From Copromyces sp. CBS 386.78 (lineage: Eukaryota > Ascomycota > Sordariomycetes > Sordariales > Sordariaceae), in contig MU839269.1 of the NCBI GenBank assembly GCA_030685235.1, forward strand, positions 1 to 59,600: a stretch of 59,600 nt of DNA, given 5' to 3'. Position 1 is the stretch's first letter. Every line of letters starts with the position of its first letter. Below are positions 46,181-57,479 of the stretch, one piece after another. Position numbers and translations under genes: made by a program. A model generated the notes under the pieces. The model was not told the DNA's origin. It ran no database searches and was given only the letters and a program-made list of their open reading frames with translations.

Positions 46181-47079
46181 GGGCTATTATAGTTTTAAAA
46201 CTATATTCCCTATAACGGATTGGAGCGTAACAATATTTAAATACTAGAATTACTATTAGAAAACGATTTTATCTCTATTCCGCCCCCCTATTGCGAACCC
46301 TACGAATTTTCTATACTGTTACCCTATTACAAGCTTTGCGAAAGCCGCTTTAGAAGTAAGGTTTATAACCTTTATAAATTTTACGAAGTTAATAAGAATT
46401 TTTATTTAAGATAAGGGGTATAGCCGTACCGCCGCAACCTCTTTTTATACCGTTTTAAACTTCCCGTTAAAGGATTTACTAGAAATATAACCTTATTAGA
46501 TTATAATGTACTAAGATAAGTAGTAGAACTTTTTATACCCGTACCGCTTTATAAAAAGGTAAAAAGTATAAAGAATTCCCCTAATATTACTTATCTAATT
46601 ATAAAGCGGTTTAGAATAATCGAAGGATAATTTAATATTAAAGATATACGTAATATTAACATTGCCGCCTTCAATTTCCTATACGAAATATACGATTTAT
46701 AGCCCTACTTTACGAATTATATAGAAATCTCCCGATTAATTACCCTCTACGAAATTAATACTTATAATGACTTTATTAAAGAAATAGTCCAAAATATTAT
46801 AAACAGTAAAGGTAAATAATATAAGGACCGCCTTTTAAAACGCTTCTACAAATTTATCGACGCGTATATAAAGGATATAAATTAAAAAAAATTAATAGTT
46901 GTTAAAATCGCCCGAATTACTATTCTTACGGGCGACCTAAATATAGACGCGCTTATATGCAAGGCTATTATTATAAAAATTATAGAGGAAAATATATTAA
47001 TATTCTATAAGAAAGTTAACCGACTTCTAAAAACTAATAAGAAAATTAAGTTTAAATTCCTATATAAGTATTAGAGAAA

Positions 47080-48400
47080 GATTAACGCTTTCTATATTAA
47101 AAAAGCGAATAAATTTCCGCCCTATCGAGTATATAATTATAAAATCGAATTTACGCTAGGAGAAAAGCCGCCGAACGCTTACTACCGACCGATTTTACCT
47201 ATAGAAGTAATTATCGTTAAAAAATAAATCGACGGTTAATTAGAAAATAGTTTTATTAAACCTTCTTAATCCTAAATAGCTTCACTTTTACTCTTTATAA
47301 ATAAATTTAGCGGAGGTATTTATATTTATATTAATTATTATAATATTAATAACGTTATATTTAAAATACGGTACCCGCTTTTATTAATTAAAGAAATTCT
47401 TAATATTATTTATTACATTAAAGTCTTTATTAAATTAAATATTATCGCCGCTTTTAACCGAATCCGCGTTTAGGAAGGCTACGAATAATTAATTACTTTT
47501 ATTATACATTTCGGTTTCTACAAATTATTAATCCTTCCTTTCGGCCTTTAAAGTATATTCGGCACGTTTTAGAATTATATTAACGACGTATTATATAATA
47601 TTTTAAATATTTATATAATAGTATATTTAAATAATATCCTTATTTACTTTAAAAACGTAGAGGAGTATACTACTTATATAGACGAAATCCTTAGAAGAAT
47701 AATTAATACTAGCCTTTAATTAAATATTAATAAATACGAATTCGATATTACCCGTACGAAATATTTAGGCCTTTTTATTATATTAAGGGGTATAGAAATA
47801 GACCCTACGAAGGTAAAAACTATTATTAAATAAGAAGCCCTACAATTAAAATATTAATTTTAAAGGTTTTTAGGATTTATAAATTTCTACCGTTATTTTG
47901 TCTAATATTTTTCGATTATAATTATTCTACTATATAACCTTACGAAGAAATTAGCCGAATAGCGTTAAATAAAAAACTATTAGAAAACTTTTAAAGAATT
48001 AAAAAAAACCTTTACTGTAAATCCCATCCTTCGAATTTATAATTAGTCCCGCCTACTTATAATTAAAATTAATACGTTTAATTAGGTTGTAAATAGTATA
48101 CTATTTTAATATAACGACGAAAGTATTTTACGCTTAATTATATATTTTTTATAGAAATACTCCGCCGCTGAATATAATTATAATATTTATAATAAAGAAT
48201 TATACATAATTATTAAAGCTTTAGAAGAATAAGGACTGGAATTGTAGGGCGCTTAAAAACTATTTAAAATCCTAACCGACTATAAAGGCTTATAAACCTT
48301 TATAAAAAATAACAAATTTACACCGTAATATATATCATAATTTAATTTCCTATTTAAATTTAATTTTACTATTAAATATAGGCTAGGTATTCTTTAAATC
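47080..48400 (+). pseudogene. G4 reverse transcriptase and RNase H
   Basis: RT blocks KVFIKLNIIAAFNRIRV, then ITFIIHFGFYKLLILPFGL, then VYLNNILIYFKN. The catalytic YLDD is YLNN (47624-47635), both Asp to Asn; the first-block Asp is also Asn (FDIIAAF to LNIIAAF). RNase H follows with IKINTFN (Asp to Asn), [20 protein letters not shown] with the Glu kept, and ILTDYKGL with Asp kept. Stops TAA/TAG. Confidence 0.85.
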
Positions 48401-48599
48401 CATTTTAATGCCCTAAATAAGAAATTAGAGGATATACTGAAAAATATAAACAACAATTAATTAAAAGCCTACTATAAAATACTTTTTAACCCCTCTATTT
48501 TTATAAATTATATTTACGCTTACAAATTTAATCTATAAAAATTATTTATAAATAAATTAATCAACGCTAATTATTATAATTCAATTTTTTATTAAAATT

Positions 48600-49500
48600 T
48601 AATAACCGCCCTTACGGACGAAAACCGTCGAATATAGCCCAAAGTACTAAAGAAAAGTATAAGAAAAATAGTTTTTATAAAATACTACGTAATTAATAGC
48701 AAAGTATACCGATACTTAGTATTTATAATCGATTTAAAAAATACCGTATTACAATTATATTTTATATAAAGGTATTACGAACCCGTATTGGCAAGCTACT
48801 AAGGCCGGGATAAAATATTTACTACCCTTAATCGCTTATTTTATTGGTTAAGTATAAATAAAACTATTAGAATTTATTATAAAGCTTACTTCTAATATAT
48901 AAAGACGAAGCCGTTATAATACGTACTAATAGGGCTTTTAAAACCTTTATTAATACCCTTCGCCCTATAGAAGGATATTATTATCGATTATATTACCCCT
49001 ATAACGCTTTACGTCCGAAGAAGCCGAAAGTATAAATATATTATTATAATAGTAGATTACTTAACGAAAATAAAGTATTATATCCTAATCGAAATACTAA
49101 CTATAGAAAAATTCGTTAATCGATTTATTGAAAAGATTTATGCCCTTTATAGCTTACTAAATATTATTATTTCCAATCGCGGTACTTAATTCGTTTTATA
49201 ATTTTAGAGGGCTCTATTTAAAAGGTTAGGAATTATTTTAAAGCTATTATTAGTTTTCTATAAAGAAATTAATAGTTAGACCGAATGTATTAACGTTAAA
49301 TTAAAGCGTTTCTTTCGTATTTATATTAATTAAACTTAAGATAATTAAATTAATTAATTACTTTTAATAAAGTTCGCGGGTAATAATGTATATTTAAATA
49401 GTATTAGCGTATTTCTATTCTTTGTAAATTATAATTTTTACTTTCGGATAGGAGTTGAGCCCGCTTAATTATACTTATAAAATTTTTCTAAAGTATAGTG
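48600..49500 (+). pseudogene. G4 integrase
   Basis: Blocks in order: SINKTIRIYYKAYF (zinc-finger half), KDIIIDYITPI with the first catalytic Asp (about 48980), YKYIIIIVDYLTKIKYY, LNIIISNRGT with SDRGT now SNRGT, then KEINSQTEYINVKLKRFF where the family has the catalytic Glu in QTERVN (kept here as TEYIN), then FFVNYNFYFRIGVEPA. One of the three catalytic residues is lost. Confidence 0.85.
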
Positions 49501-49919
49501 CGCAAAATATTTTAAAACTAATAAAATCGCCGACCGGTTTAATATAATATTAAACAAAATTACCGCTATAATTAGGAATAATTAAATATAATACGAAGAA
49601 ACTATTAATGAGAGATAATCTAATACGCCGAAGTATTATATTAGCGATAAAGTTTTATTTAATATAATTAATTTCGTATCGGGCCGCTTGCAAATTGAAT
49701 TTACGTTACTATAGGAAGGGCCTTTTAAAATCGTAAAAGTAGATAATTACTATATTATATTAAAACTCCCTATTAATATAAAATATAGCTGTACTTTTTA
49801 TATTAGTATAATAAAATTTTAGAACTATTAAAGGATTTCCGGGTAGGACAAAACCTAAAATATCTAAATAAATAATAGGCGGATTATAAAACGAATAAAT
49901 AATTATAAAAATATAATTA

Positions 49920-50130
49920 AATAGTTCTATAAAACTATTAATAATTACCGTTTTAATATAAAAAATAGTAAATAAGAGTACTAGGTAATTTAGGGAAGCC
50001 CTTACAATCCTATTTAGTAATTATAAAAGGATGTAGAATATTATATCGACGACTTTAAAAAATTTTATAATAATAATTTAAATGTATTAGTACTATTATA
50101 ATAAATTGCGAACGAAAAACGTCGCTATAA
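49920..50130 (+). pseudogene. G4 C-terminal chromodomain-like segment
   Basis: Reads NNYRFNIKNSK, then VIQGSPYNPI, then KDVEYYIDDFKKFYNNNLNV, which fits the second half of a chromodomain (W-x-P...l...I..F....). Weak but at the same position as in G1 and G2. Confidence 0.55.
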
Positions 50131-50354
50131 AGCTAAAAAAGCTCTAGAAAAGGCTGTTAAAACGGATTAACCGCCGGGAAAAATAAGTACAATACTAATA
50201 ATACGGTAATTATTCCGTTATTAAAAGAGTAAGGTAGCGGCTTAAAAAGGAACGTAAAAACAATACAAAAGGGTAAGTAATAAATATTATAAAGGAGATT
50301 AAAAAGGGAAATATATTAAATTTTTTACCCCAAGGGTATTTTAAGCGAGGGAAG

Positions 50355-50699
50355 TATTATAGGGTTATTTATAATTGACTAACCGTCCTATATCGCTACC
50401 TTTACTATAGTAATAGTTACCGGGTTGATAGCATGCTCTAATTGGTTGTAGAGACCTAGTATAGTAGATACGGCTGAACGCATTTAATATTTAACTAGCT
50501 ACGGTTGTTAGCCTACCCCTATTGCCAAGGCTACATAGACTACACCAGCCCATAGGATGATTTATAGGACGACTAGGCTGTACGGGCCATATGCTTACTG
50601 TATATAGATGGCCATCAGGGCTCCCCCACATAGCTTCCTCTTCTTCGTATAATTACGAATATTTTTACAGATACCTAACGTTCGCCTTGCCCCGTGATA
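50355..50699 (+). repeat. G4 3' LTR
   Basis: 345 bp, paired with 42807-43151, beginning TATTATAGGG. The 73-codon open frame at 50591-50812 crosses the LTR boundary into Helitron sequence and is not a gene. Confidence 0.95.
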
Positions 50700-51660
50700 G
50701 TTTTAGGCCGATAATTCTCAAGCTCAGGCCTAAAATTCCTAGGCTTAAACTAATAATTTTCAGGCTCAGGACGAAAATCCTTAAGTTTAGGCCGAAAATA
50801 ATACTCCGCTAGGAAATTAAGAAATTTAAACCAAACATAATCCCCCGCCGGGAAATTAAGAGGTTTAAAAAATTCCGGCTCCGGCTCGGGTTTACGGTCC
50901 GGATATACTTCCCCCGGTCCCTATCTCAATTCTACGTAATTATATCGATTATATAAATATAGTAAATAGGCTATATTACGATATTAAGCTTACTTTCTAA
51001 GGACTAATAAATATAATTAACTATATATAGAAGTATATTTATAGTAATATATATTATTTTCGAGCTCGCCGTTAAATTCGAGCCCTCTTAAGCGACCGCC
51101 AAATTCTAAACCCTGATCTTCCAGAGCTAGAATACAAAGTCTATCGTTTTTATTTCTTCCGGAACTATATAATAATGCTATTTTAAATACCTATATTAAC
51201 CCTAAATTCTAGCTCTTTAATACGAAACGTAATAACACCGTTTTTAACTAATATAATCCAACTATTATACTAGAATAAATAGCTAATATTAATATATAAC
51301 CATATACTAATATAAATACCGTATTCAATTATATTACTAAATACGTTTCTAAAGCTAAAAAGCGGACAAGGACCTACAAATAATTCGCTAGCAATATTAT
51401 TCTAAATATTAATTTAAAGTAATTAATTAAATAGTTTATAGTAAAATTTATAAATAAGGTTATTATTAAACGTAATTAGTCTACTTAAAAAATCTATTAT
51501 ATCTTTATAGAACTTCCTTTATAAAAAAGTATTCGAATTATTATTTAAGTTAATTATCGTTATTAAAATTATAGAAGTATTATTATCGCTAATCCTAATA
51601 TAAATTTATTCTAAACCGAAAGGAGAAAATAGAATACTATAGCAAAAGCAGTAAATAAAG
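50700..51660 (+). pseudogene. Helitron Rep, second part with the catalytic tyrosines
   Basis: Opens with a decamer-like basic repeat (RPKIPRLKLIIFRLRTKI), then a stretch ending NTVFNYITKYVSKAKKRT. YITKYVSK at 51330-51353 is the Helitron Y-x-x-K-Y-x-x-K signature with both catalytic tyrosines intact. It is followed by QLIKQFIVKFINKVIIKRN-like sequence matching VVKFMNKLIGERDWSAQE of the family. These tyrosines cleave and join DNA ends during rolling-circle transposition. Confidence 0.85.
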
Positions 51661-53206
51661 CCTTTAACAATAATAATAATTTTACTACTAGTATTTATAT
51701 TAATATAACTGGCGAAGCACGATAAATTAAATCCCCCTATTAAAAGTATATAGGGCGTAAAAACCGGTATAACAATATATCTTACTTCGAATTTCTTACC
51801 AAATTCGACCTCGGATTACAGTTAAGACTATTCACAAATCTTACTAAATTAAGGGTATTTAACTACTTTCTTATATATAAGATTCAAAATAACCGAAAGA
51901 ACTTTAATCGTATTAAATTTATATTATATTACCCTTATCGACGGCTAAATAACCTCTTTATAGTTAATAGTATTCACTATAATTTATATACGGAAGCCTT
52001 TATAGCTTGTTAAGAAGGTTATTAATACTTAAATAAGTATTATAATTACTTTCTACCTCTAGAACTAGAAAATAACTTTAAATTGCTTAATTAAGAGCTA
52101 GAAACAAATAAGGCAGGTTAGGAAGATATAGCTAAGTAAAATAATATCCTTTATAATATTCTTTTACTTTATATTAAACTAACGTTTTATAAAGATATAC
52201 CCAATTATATTAATAATAACAATAACGATATTAGCCAGGTTTTAAGTAATCGCCTTATCGATTTCGATTATAACTAATATAAATACTACTCTACTAAATA
52301 CTAAAAACTCCTTAACTAAACTAATAATTATTAGAAATTTCGGAAGAACACTTTTAACCTTCCAAATCCAAAGCCCATTACACAACGTACATATAATACC
52401 TTTAACGACGAATAACGTATAATATTTAACCTATTCACCAACTATTACCGAACTATTCTCAATAATAAGAAACTAGAGCAACTACTTCTTCAAATTAATA
52501 ATAAAGGCAATACTAGTAAATCCCACCTTATCCGTCTACTATCTTATAAATTTATTAAAATAATTACAACTCAAGACCTACCTAAGCCTATTATTCATTA
52601 TACTCCTACTAAGGTAACTACCAACAATATTAACAGTTATACTATCCATTCCCTACTTAAATTGCCATTCGGTATTAATACTTTAAGCAATTTTAATAGC
52701 AATAGACTATCTAGTATTCAACGAGACCTTCGATAGTACAAATATTTTATTATTAATAAGAAGTCTATACTAGGGATAAAAAATATATACTTTATTAATA
52801 AAAAATTGCGGCAAATATTCCTAGAAAACTAGTATAAAATATTTAGCGGTACTAATATTCTTCTACTTAACGATTTCTTCCAACTCCCACCTATTAGATA
52901 AAAAGCATTATATTACCAAGAACCCCTACAGTTCGCTAATAATCCTAATACCCCCTTAGAAGCAATTAGAGACGACGAGGCAGATAAGCTTCCTAATAAA
53001 ATAGAGGAGTAAAGGCGTAAACGAAAGGTTAGGAAATTAGATTTCGTTCAACGTAATAATTGTAACTATTACTTTGCCTTCGATTAGAATATTACACTTA
53101 AGTAAATCGTCCGTTAATAAGGTAATAACTAAATTAGATTCTATAAAGCACTCGAAGGTTTACAAAATAATACCCCTACCGTCCGCTACTATTATTATCA
53201 ATATAT
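51661..53206 (+). pseudogene. Helitron Pif1-like helicase, N-terminal part
   Basis: Contains NTFNDEQRIIFNLFTNYYRTI near 52390-52450, the Walker A region QINNKGNTSKSHLIRLL (P-loop at 52500-52523, Gly residues changed from G-K-G-x-T-G-K-S), HSLLKLPFGIN near 52650, and the Walker B/motif II block LLLNDFFQLPPI near 52857-52892, where the family has GDFFQLPP; the Asp is kept. It unwinds the displaced strand. MITE E interrupts it after IVRQQGNN...LEGLQNNTP. Confidence 0.88.
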
Positions 53207-53214
53207 TATAAATA

Positions 53215-53875
53215 GAGAATCCCTCGGCGGACAGTGCCACTTTCCTATGCGGGCAGTGCCTAACAGCCCGTATAGGGAAACTAGGGGAGGTATTCCTATA
53301 CGGGCAGTGCCATACTAATCCCGAACCTTGTTAAAACCCTAGTATTGAAATAACCTCGCCGTCGTCGTTGTTTTTTAATAATTAGTAAAAAGAATATAAA
53401 AATACTAAAAAAAAAGGAGTTTATTACGACTTATTCTACGCACCCTAGTCGAATCGCTTTATGAATACTGTATTGTAGCAATAGAATACTTATTAATAAC
53501 GATTGAGAAATAGTACGTCTTACGGCGGTCTTATATTTCCTTTACCCCTAACCAAGACCCCTCCTGCGCCAATACAGCTAACCGGACTAGATTTTGGGTA
53601 ATAAGGGGATGGAAATGGAGAAAAATAATAATAAATAATTATAGATAGGATTCGAATAGGGGGTTTCTACGATCTACGATATTAATAAGGATGCGAGCGT
53701 CTGCGATAGTTGCAAATCGCTAAGTTCAACGTTATAGCCGCCAAGCAACCATTATTTAATAGGGTTAGGAATTAATATAGCACTGCCCGTATAGGAATAC
53801 CTTCCCCGGTTTCCCTATACGGGCTATTAGGCACTGCCCGCATAGGAAAGTGGCACTGCCCGCCGAGGAAGTCTC
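53215..53875. mobile_element. MITE E (8-bp TSD, GAGA-ended TIR element with long inverted arms)
   Basis: 661 bp with a perfect 8-bp TSD, TATAAATA (53207-53214 and 53876-53883). Ends GAGAATCCCTCGGCGG and GAGACTTCCTCGGCGG (right end read inward) begin arms of about 100 bp. Each arm has three copies of a GGGCAGTGCC-type block, two preceded by CCTATRC. The interior is AT-rich and non-coding. It is inserted in the Helitron helicase. Confidence 0.9.
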
Positions 53876-53883
53876 TATAAATA

Positions 53884-54620
53884 AGTATTACCAGTTCCCG
53901 AATAGTTACAATTTATTAATACTTTACGAATCTTTCCGACTAATACTATAGTTAATATATATAATACTACTCACTTAAAGGCATTGAACAGCTTAGCCTT
54001 TACAATCTTGGCTACTAACGATCCTCCTAATATAAAAGCGGCTAACTATACTAATATTGGGAATTTGTATAACCGGTTCAGTCTAGTTATTAGCAATAGA
54101 ATTATACTTATAAAGAATCTCTAGACTAAAGGAGGGTTAGTTAATAACTCTATTAGTACAATCGTCGATATTATTTAAGATGGAGATTATTAAAGATATA
54201 ATATTTAATAAATTACCTTCTATATTATTAATATTAATACTTTCAAAATATAATAATTAACCTACTTTATAATCTAAAAGCTAATAATCCCCCCTTCGTT
54301 ATTCTAATATACTTTAATAATTACCGCGGCCTACCCTATTTCGAAGAGGACTACCCTAATCTCGACCCTTATATTATTCCTATCTTTCGATCTATTGGAA
54401 AGTTCCAACAAAGCGTTATTTACTATACTAAGATCCAGTTCCCCCTAACGATTATATATGCTATTATAGTATATAAGTTATAGGGATAAACTCTTAACCG
54501 GGCTATATACGATATTTCGAAGAAAAATTTTGCAACTAGACTATTATATATGGCTATTTCTCGTATACGCACTTTATAGGGTATAATATTTGAAGAAACC
54601 TTCGAACTTAATACCCTACG
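53884..54620 (+). pseudogene. Helitron helicase, C-terminal motifs
   Basis: Reads LKALNSLAFTILATNDPPNIKAA, then IGNLYNRFSLVISNRIILIKNL (family: RVMLTTNLW), GGLVNNSISTIVDII, PPFVILIYFNNYRG, IQFPLTIIYAIIVYKLQG-like (family: QFPLTLAYAITVHKAQG) and FATRLLYMAISRIRTL (family: YVAVSRVRTL), ending GIIFEETFELN. These are Pif1 motifs V-VI. The frame ends at the inverted LTR fragment. Confidence 0.88.
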
Positions 54621-55365
54621 TGTAACGGGTCTGCAAGAGTAAGGCACAGCGAGCAGTCGTGTAAGGTTGAAATGCTATATTTGACAAAGAGAGCAAGAGA
54701 AAAGACTGCGCAGAAAGCGCAATCTAGAAAAGGGTTTTATACACCGTAGCGCCAAGGCCGGGGCATCCGAACCAAAGCTATCGCAAGCAGTCTTCATAAC
54801 CTAACATCAGCCAAGTCTAACCCCTAGGCGGTAGCCCCATAACATTACCCCCCTACTCCCCCCTAAGGGAAACGCAAGCCCACCGCACAATAATCGTAGT
54901 TAGAATATACAAAATAAAAAAGCCAGCCCTAATCACTCCTAACCTAACGTACAAAAACGGGGAAAAAATCAACAACACCAAAAAATATTAATAACTAAAC
55001 CCCCAAATAAACATTATACAATTGCTTACCTTCTACCCGAATTAATAGTATCCTATTAAATACTTACCCTTATAGAAGTATACCTAAAGGCCTAAGGTAC
55101 TAAAATTTACTTAAAGAATATATCTAAACTATACCTATCTAAGAACCTCTTCTACCGCATTGCAAATCTATACCCGGTTAATAATTAAATTACGGCTATT
55201 ACCTAATACTTTATATCGCTCTACTTCTCCTACTAGTAAGAATTATCTTTCATTAACAACTCTACTAAACTTTTCGTTAGAGGCGACCCTAATAATTATT
55301 ATACCTACAAAATATTACGTCTATTACTTCCTACAATTATATTTCGTAGTAAATACTAGCCTTAC
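54621..55365 (-). mobile_element. Inverted, truncated copy of the gag-only LTR element
   Basis: 54621-54844 is the LTR (224 bp, TGTAACGGGT...CCCCATAACA, the reverse complement of the LTR at 28824-29046), followed by about 0.5 kb matching the reverse complement of the non-coding internal region (28140-28823). Gag and the second LTR are missing. The LTR is moderately diverged. It begins immediately after the Helitron coding end. Two short open frames at 54423 and 55160 are not genes. Confidence 0.85.
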
Positions 55366-55518
55366 GCTAACTACGTATAGAGATGTATTCTTAGATAATA
55401 TTTGGTAATATTTCGGTTAGTATTGAGATTGGTGATGTTTTAGTTGGTGTTGATGCGGATAAAGGTTAGAATTATAGGTAATGTAGATCCAGCTTTACAG
55501 TATAAAAATGCGGATACC
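55366..55518. other. Unassigned short stretch
   Basis: G/T-rich on the + strand (GGTGATGTTTTAGTTGGTG). No feature recognised; may hold the end of the LTR fragment or of the Helitron. Confidence 0.4.
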
Positions 55519-55577
55519 GTGGGCGTTTCACTGTCTTCGTTGGGCATATCCGGCTCCGCCCAAGGAAAGACTATGTT
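55519..55577 (+). mobile_element. ZY 3' terminal block (solo, copy Z4)
   Basis: GTGGGCGTTTCACTGTC, stem-loop arms TCGTTGGGC and GCCCAAGGA, then AAGACTATG. Only the 58-bp terminal block is present; upstream sequence is unrelated to other ZY copies, so this is a 5'-truncated copy. Confidence 0.65.
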
Positions 55578-55935
55578 CCCTAGCGAAGATAAAGATAATT
55601 AACCTATTTGGAAGTATCTTTATTCTTCTCGTAATATTTAATATACTCCTAGCTAATAATTCTAAATTTAAAATAGGGGGTTATTAATCGTTTTTAGGGA
55701 GGAAGAAATCTTACGAAAAAAAATCTAGGAGGGAGGATATTCTATTAGTATTTTTCGGGGGGGAATAAAAAAAAGTAGTAGTAATTTAATAGAGAGAATA
55801 TAATATTATATAGTATATTCTTCAATATACTTCCCTTAATATAAATTTATATCTACTAATATATTTTCCTTTTGAAAGTGGCTAAAGCTTAGAATACTGC
55901 TTTCGTATAAAAATAAAAACACTAATAATAAAGAT
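55578..55935. other. Unassigned decayed sequence
   Basis: AT-rich with G runs (GGGGGG near 55770); no ORF or known motif. Confidence 0.5.
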
Positions 55936-56326
55936 GAGAAAGTCTTTTCGCACCGTAATTAAAAAAGGCTTTTAGAGGTAACTTAGCCAAATTAAGGCCG
56001 TAGCATATAAAAAGTACATCGGAATTTTTATTTATTTTTCTTGTATAATATGATGTGTTGGGCGTATTTAGGCGCCCTCTATAGCCCTTAGTATACAATA
56101 AAAGAAGAAAAAACTATTTATTTACTTTAGATTTAGAATATTTGAATTGAGTCTTTCCTTTAGATAAAGGTATTTATAGCAATTGGACTATAAAATAGAG
56201 TAGAAAATTACAAAAATTCTGATATTATCTTCATATTGACAACTTGTTGTTTGGTAAAGTTATACTTGGTGGTATTTTTGATAACGGTGCGAAAAGACAT
56301 TTGCTACGGTGCGAAAAGACATTCTC
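55936..56326 (-). mobile_element. MITE A2 (8-bp TSD, GAGA-ended TIR element)
   Basis: 391 bp. TSD ATAAAGAT / ATAAAAAT (55928-55935 and 56327-56334), one G-to-A difference. It matches A1 (14536-14947) in reverse complement over its length, including the AGAGGGCGCC block and the ATGTACTTTTTATATGC block. The right end has both GTCTTTTCGCACCG copies; the left end keeps one. Non-coding. Confidence 0.9.
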
Positions 56327-56334
56327 ATAAAAAT

Positions 56335-57479
56335 AGTAAAAAGAATAGAAAAAATAAATAAAAGTAAACATAAGAATAGAAGGCAATAAAACGCAAATAT
56401 ATTTAAAGAACGGGAATAAAATTATTGTCCTTTACGAGTACTATACTCTAAGGGTGGAGATTTCTTCGGCCGGTCGCTATTGGATACCTAACTGGTATTT
56501 TATTAGTCTAATGTTTAGTTTTATGTATATAGATTGTTGGTAATGGATTGGTTAAGAGCGGTCTTATAAGTAGAGATTAAAAGTTAGTACTTAGTAATTT
56601 ATATTTAATTAAACGGCCCTAGATTTTAGTAGTTTTACATAGTATAGAAAGCTAAGAAGGTAAATTGCGTCGTTTCCTTCGTTAGGCGTTAGTATTCTAT
56701 TATATTATCCTAGTAATTAATAATAATTCTAAATAGCTTAGAAGTATCGTCTTCTTTAAGAGAAGTAATAGGAGATTGGATATTTCTCTTCCTTTAGTTT
56801 AAAACTTCTTAGTAGGGTGGTTAGTAATAAAGTGTTTAATTAAGAAGGTAAGATTTTCTAGTATTTAAATGGCCTTCCCAATAACTTTAAGTAGTGATCC
56901 CTAGCTCTGGCAATTTAGATTGCCTTCGTAGGTAGCGAAGTTTATACTATACTTAATTAAAAAGTATAAGGAAGTATCTATTGAGTTAGAATATTGGTAG
57001 TACGGATAAAGTAATTTTGGAAGTAGTTTCTAGGCGGTAAAGATAGCTAACGAAAAAATAGGCTTTCTTTAAGAAGAATCTTCCTTTAAATAGGTGGCCT
57101 AGATGGATCTCCTCCTTTTTGGAGCCTTATAAAATAGGTTATTCTTCAAATTAAAAATAATAATTATATTTAAGTAATACGCTAATTTTTTAATTATATA
57201 TTCTAAACTTGCTCTTACCTAAGTTTATAATTTTTTAAGGGCTTTCAATATATTAGGGCTAGAAAATAGGTTAGGATTATTTATATTATAGAATTAGCAG
57301 TGATTTCCCTTTATTCGAACTTTTAAATAAAAAAGATAAAATAAATAAATAAAAAAATATAATTTCGGATTAAAATAATAGGGGGGAAGAAATAAAAGGA
57401 TATATTTTTAACGTGTAAGGATAGGGAGGAAATTAGGGAAGGAAAAGGTAGAAAATAAAAAGAAAAAGAAAAAAGAATA
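56335..57479. other. Unassigned decayed sequence
   Basis: No ORF above 60 codons and no recognisable domain. TpA-rich. The right part may be the C-terminal tail or 3' region of the Gypsy fragment that follows on the minus strand. Confidence 0.45.

Larger units (their letters stand above)
42807..50699 (+). mobile_element. G4: Ty3/Gypsy chromovirus-like LTR retrotransposon, RIP-inactivated
   Basis: 7,893 bp with a perfect 5-bp TSD, GTTTT (42802-42806 and 50700-50704), and 345-bp LTRs starting TGTCACAGGG and ending GTGATA. Same domain order as G1 and G2. A polypurine run AGCGAGGGAAG abuts the 3' LTR. It interrupts the Helitron Rep. It has the heaviest mutation of the three: all four knuckle ligands and both RT aspartates are lost. 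Confidence 0.95.
38851..54620 (+). mobile_element. Helitron (rolling-circle transposon) coding body, split by G4 and MITE E
   Basis: A Rep/helicase protein typical of Helitrons is spread over 38.85-42.8, 50.7-53.2 and 53.9-54.6 kb. Order: long N-terminal region, Helitron-like N domain with HUH, Rep tyrosines, Pif1-like helicase, helicase C-terminal motifs. Removing G4 (with one GTTTT) and MITE E (with one TATAAATA) leaves about 7.2 kb. Stops are TAA/TAG, consistent with RIP. The 3' terminus (hairpin plus CTRR) is not visible; the coding end is followed at once by an inverted LTR fragment at 54621. Confidence 0.85.
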
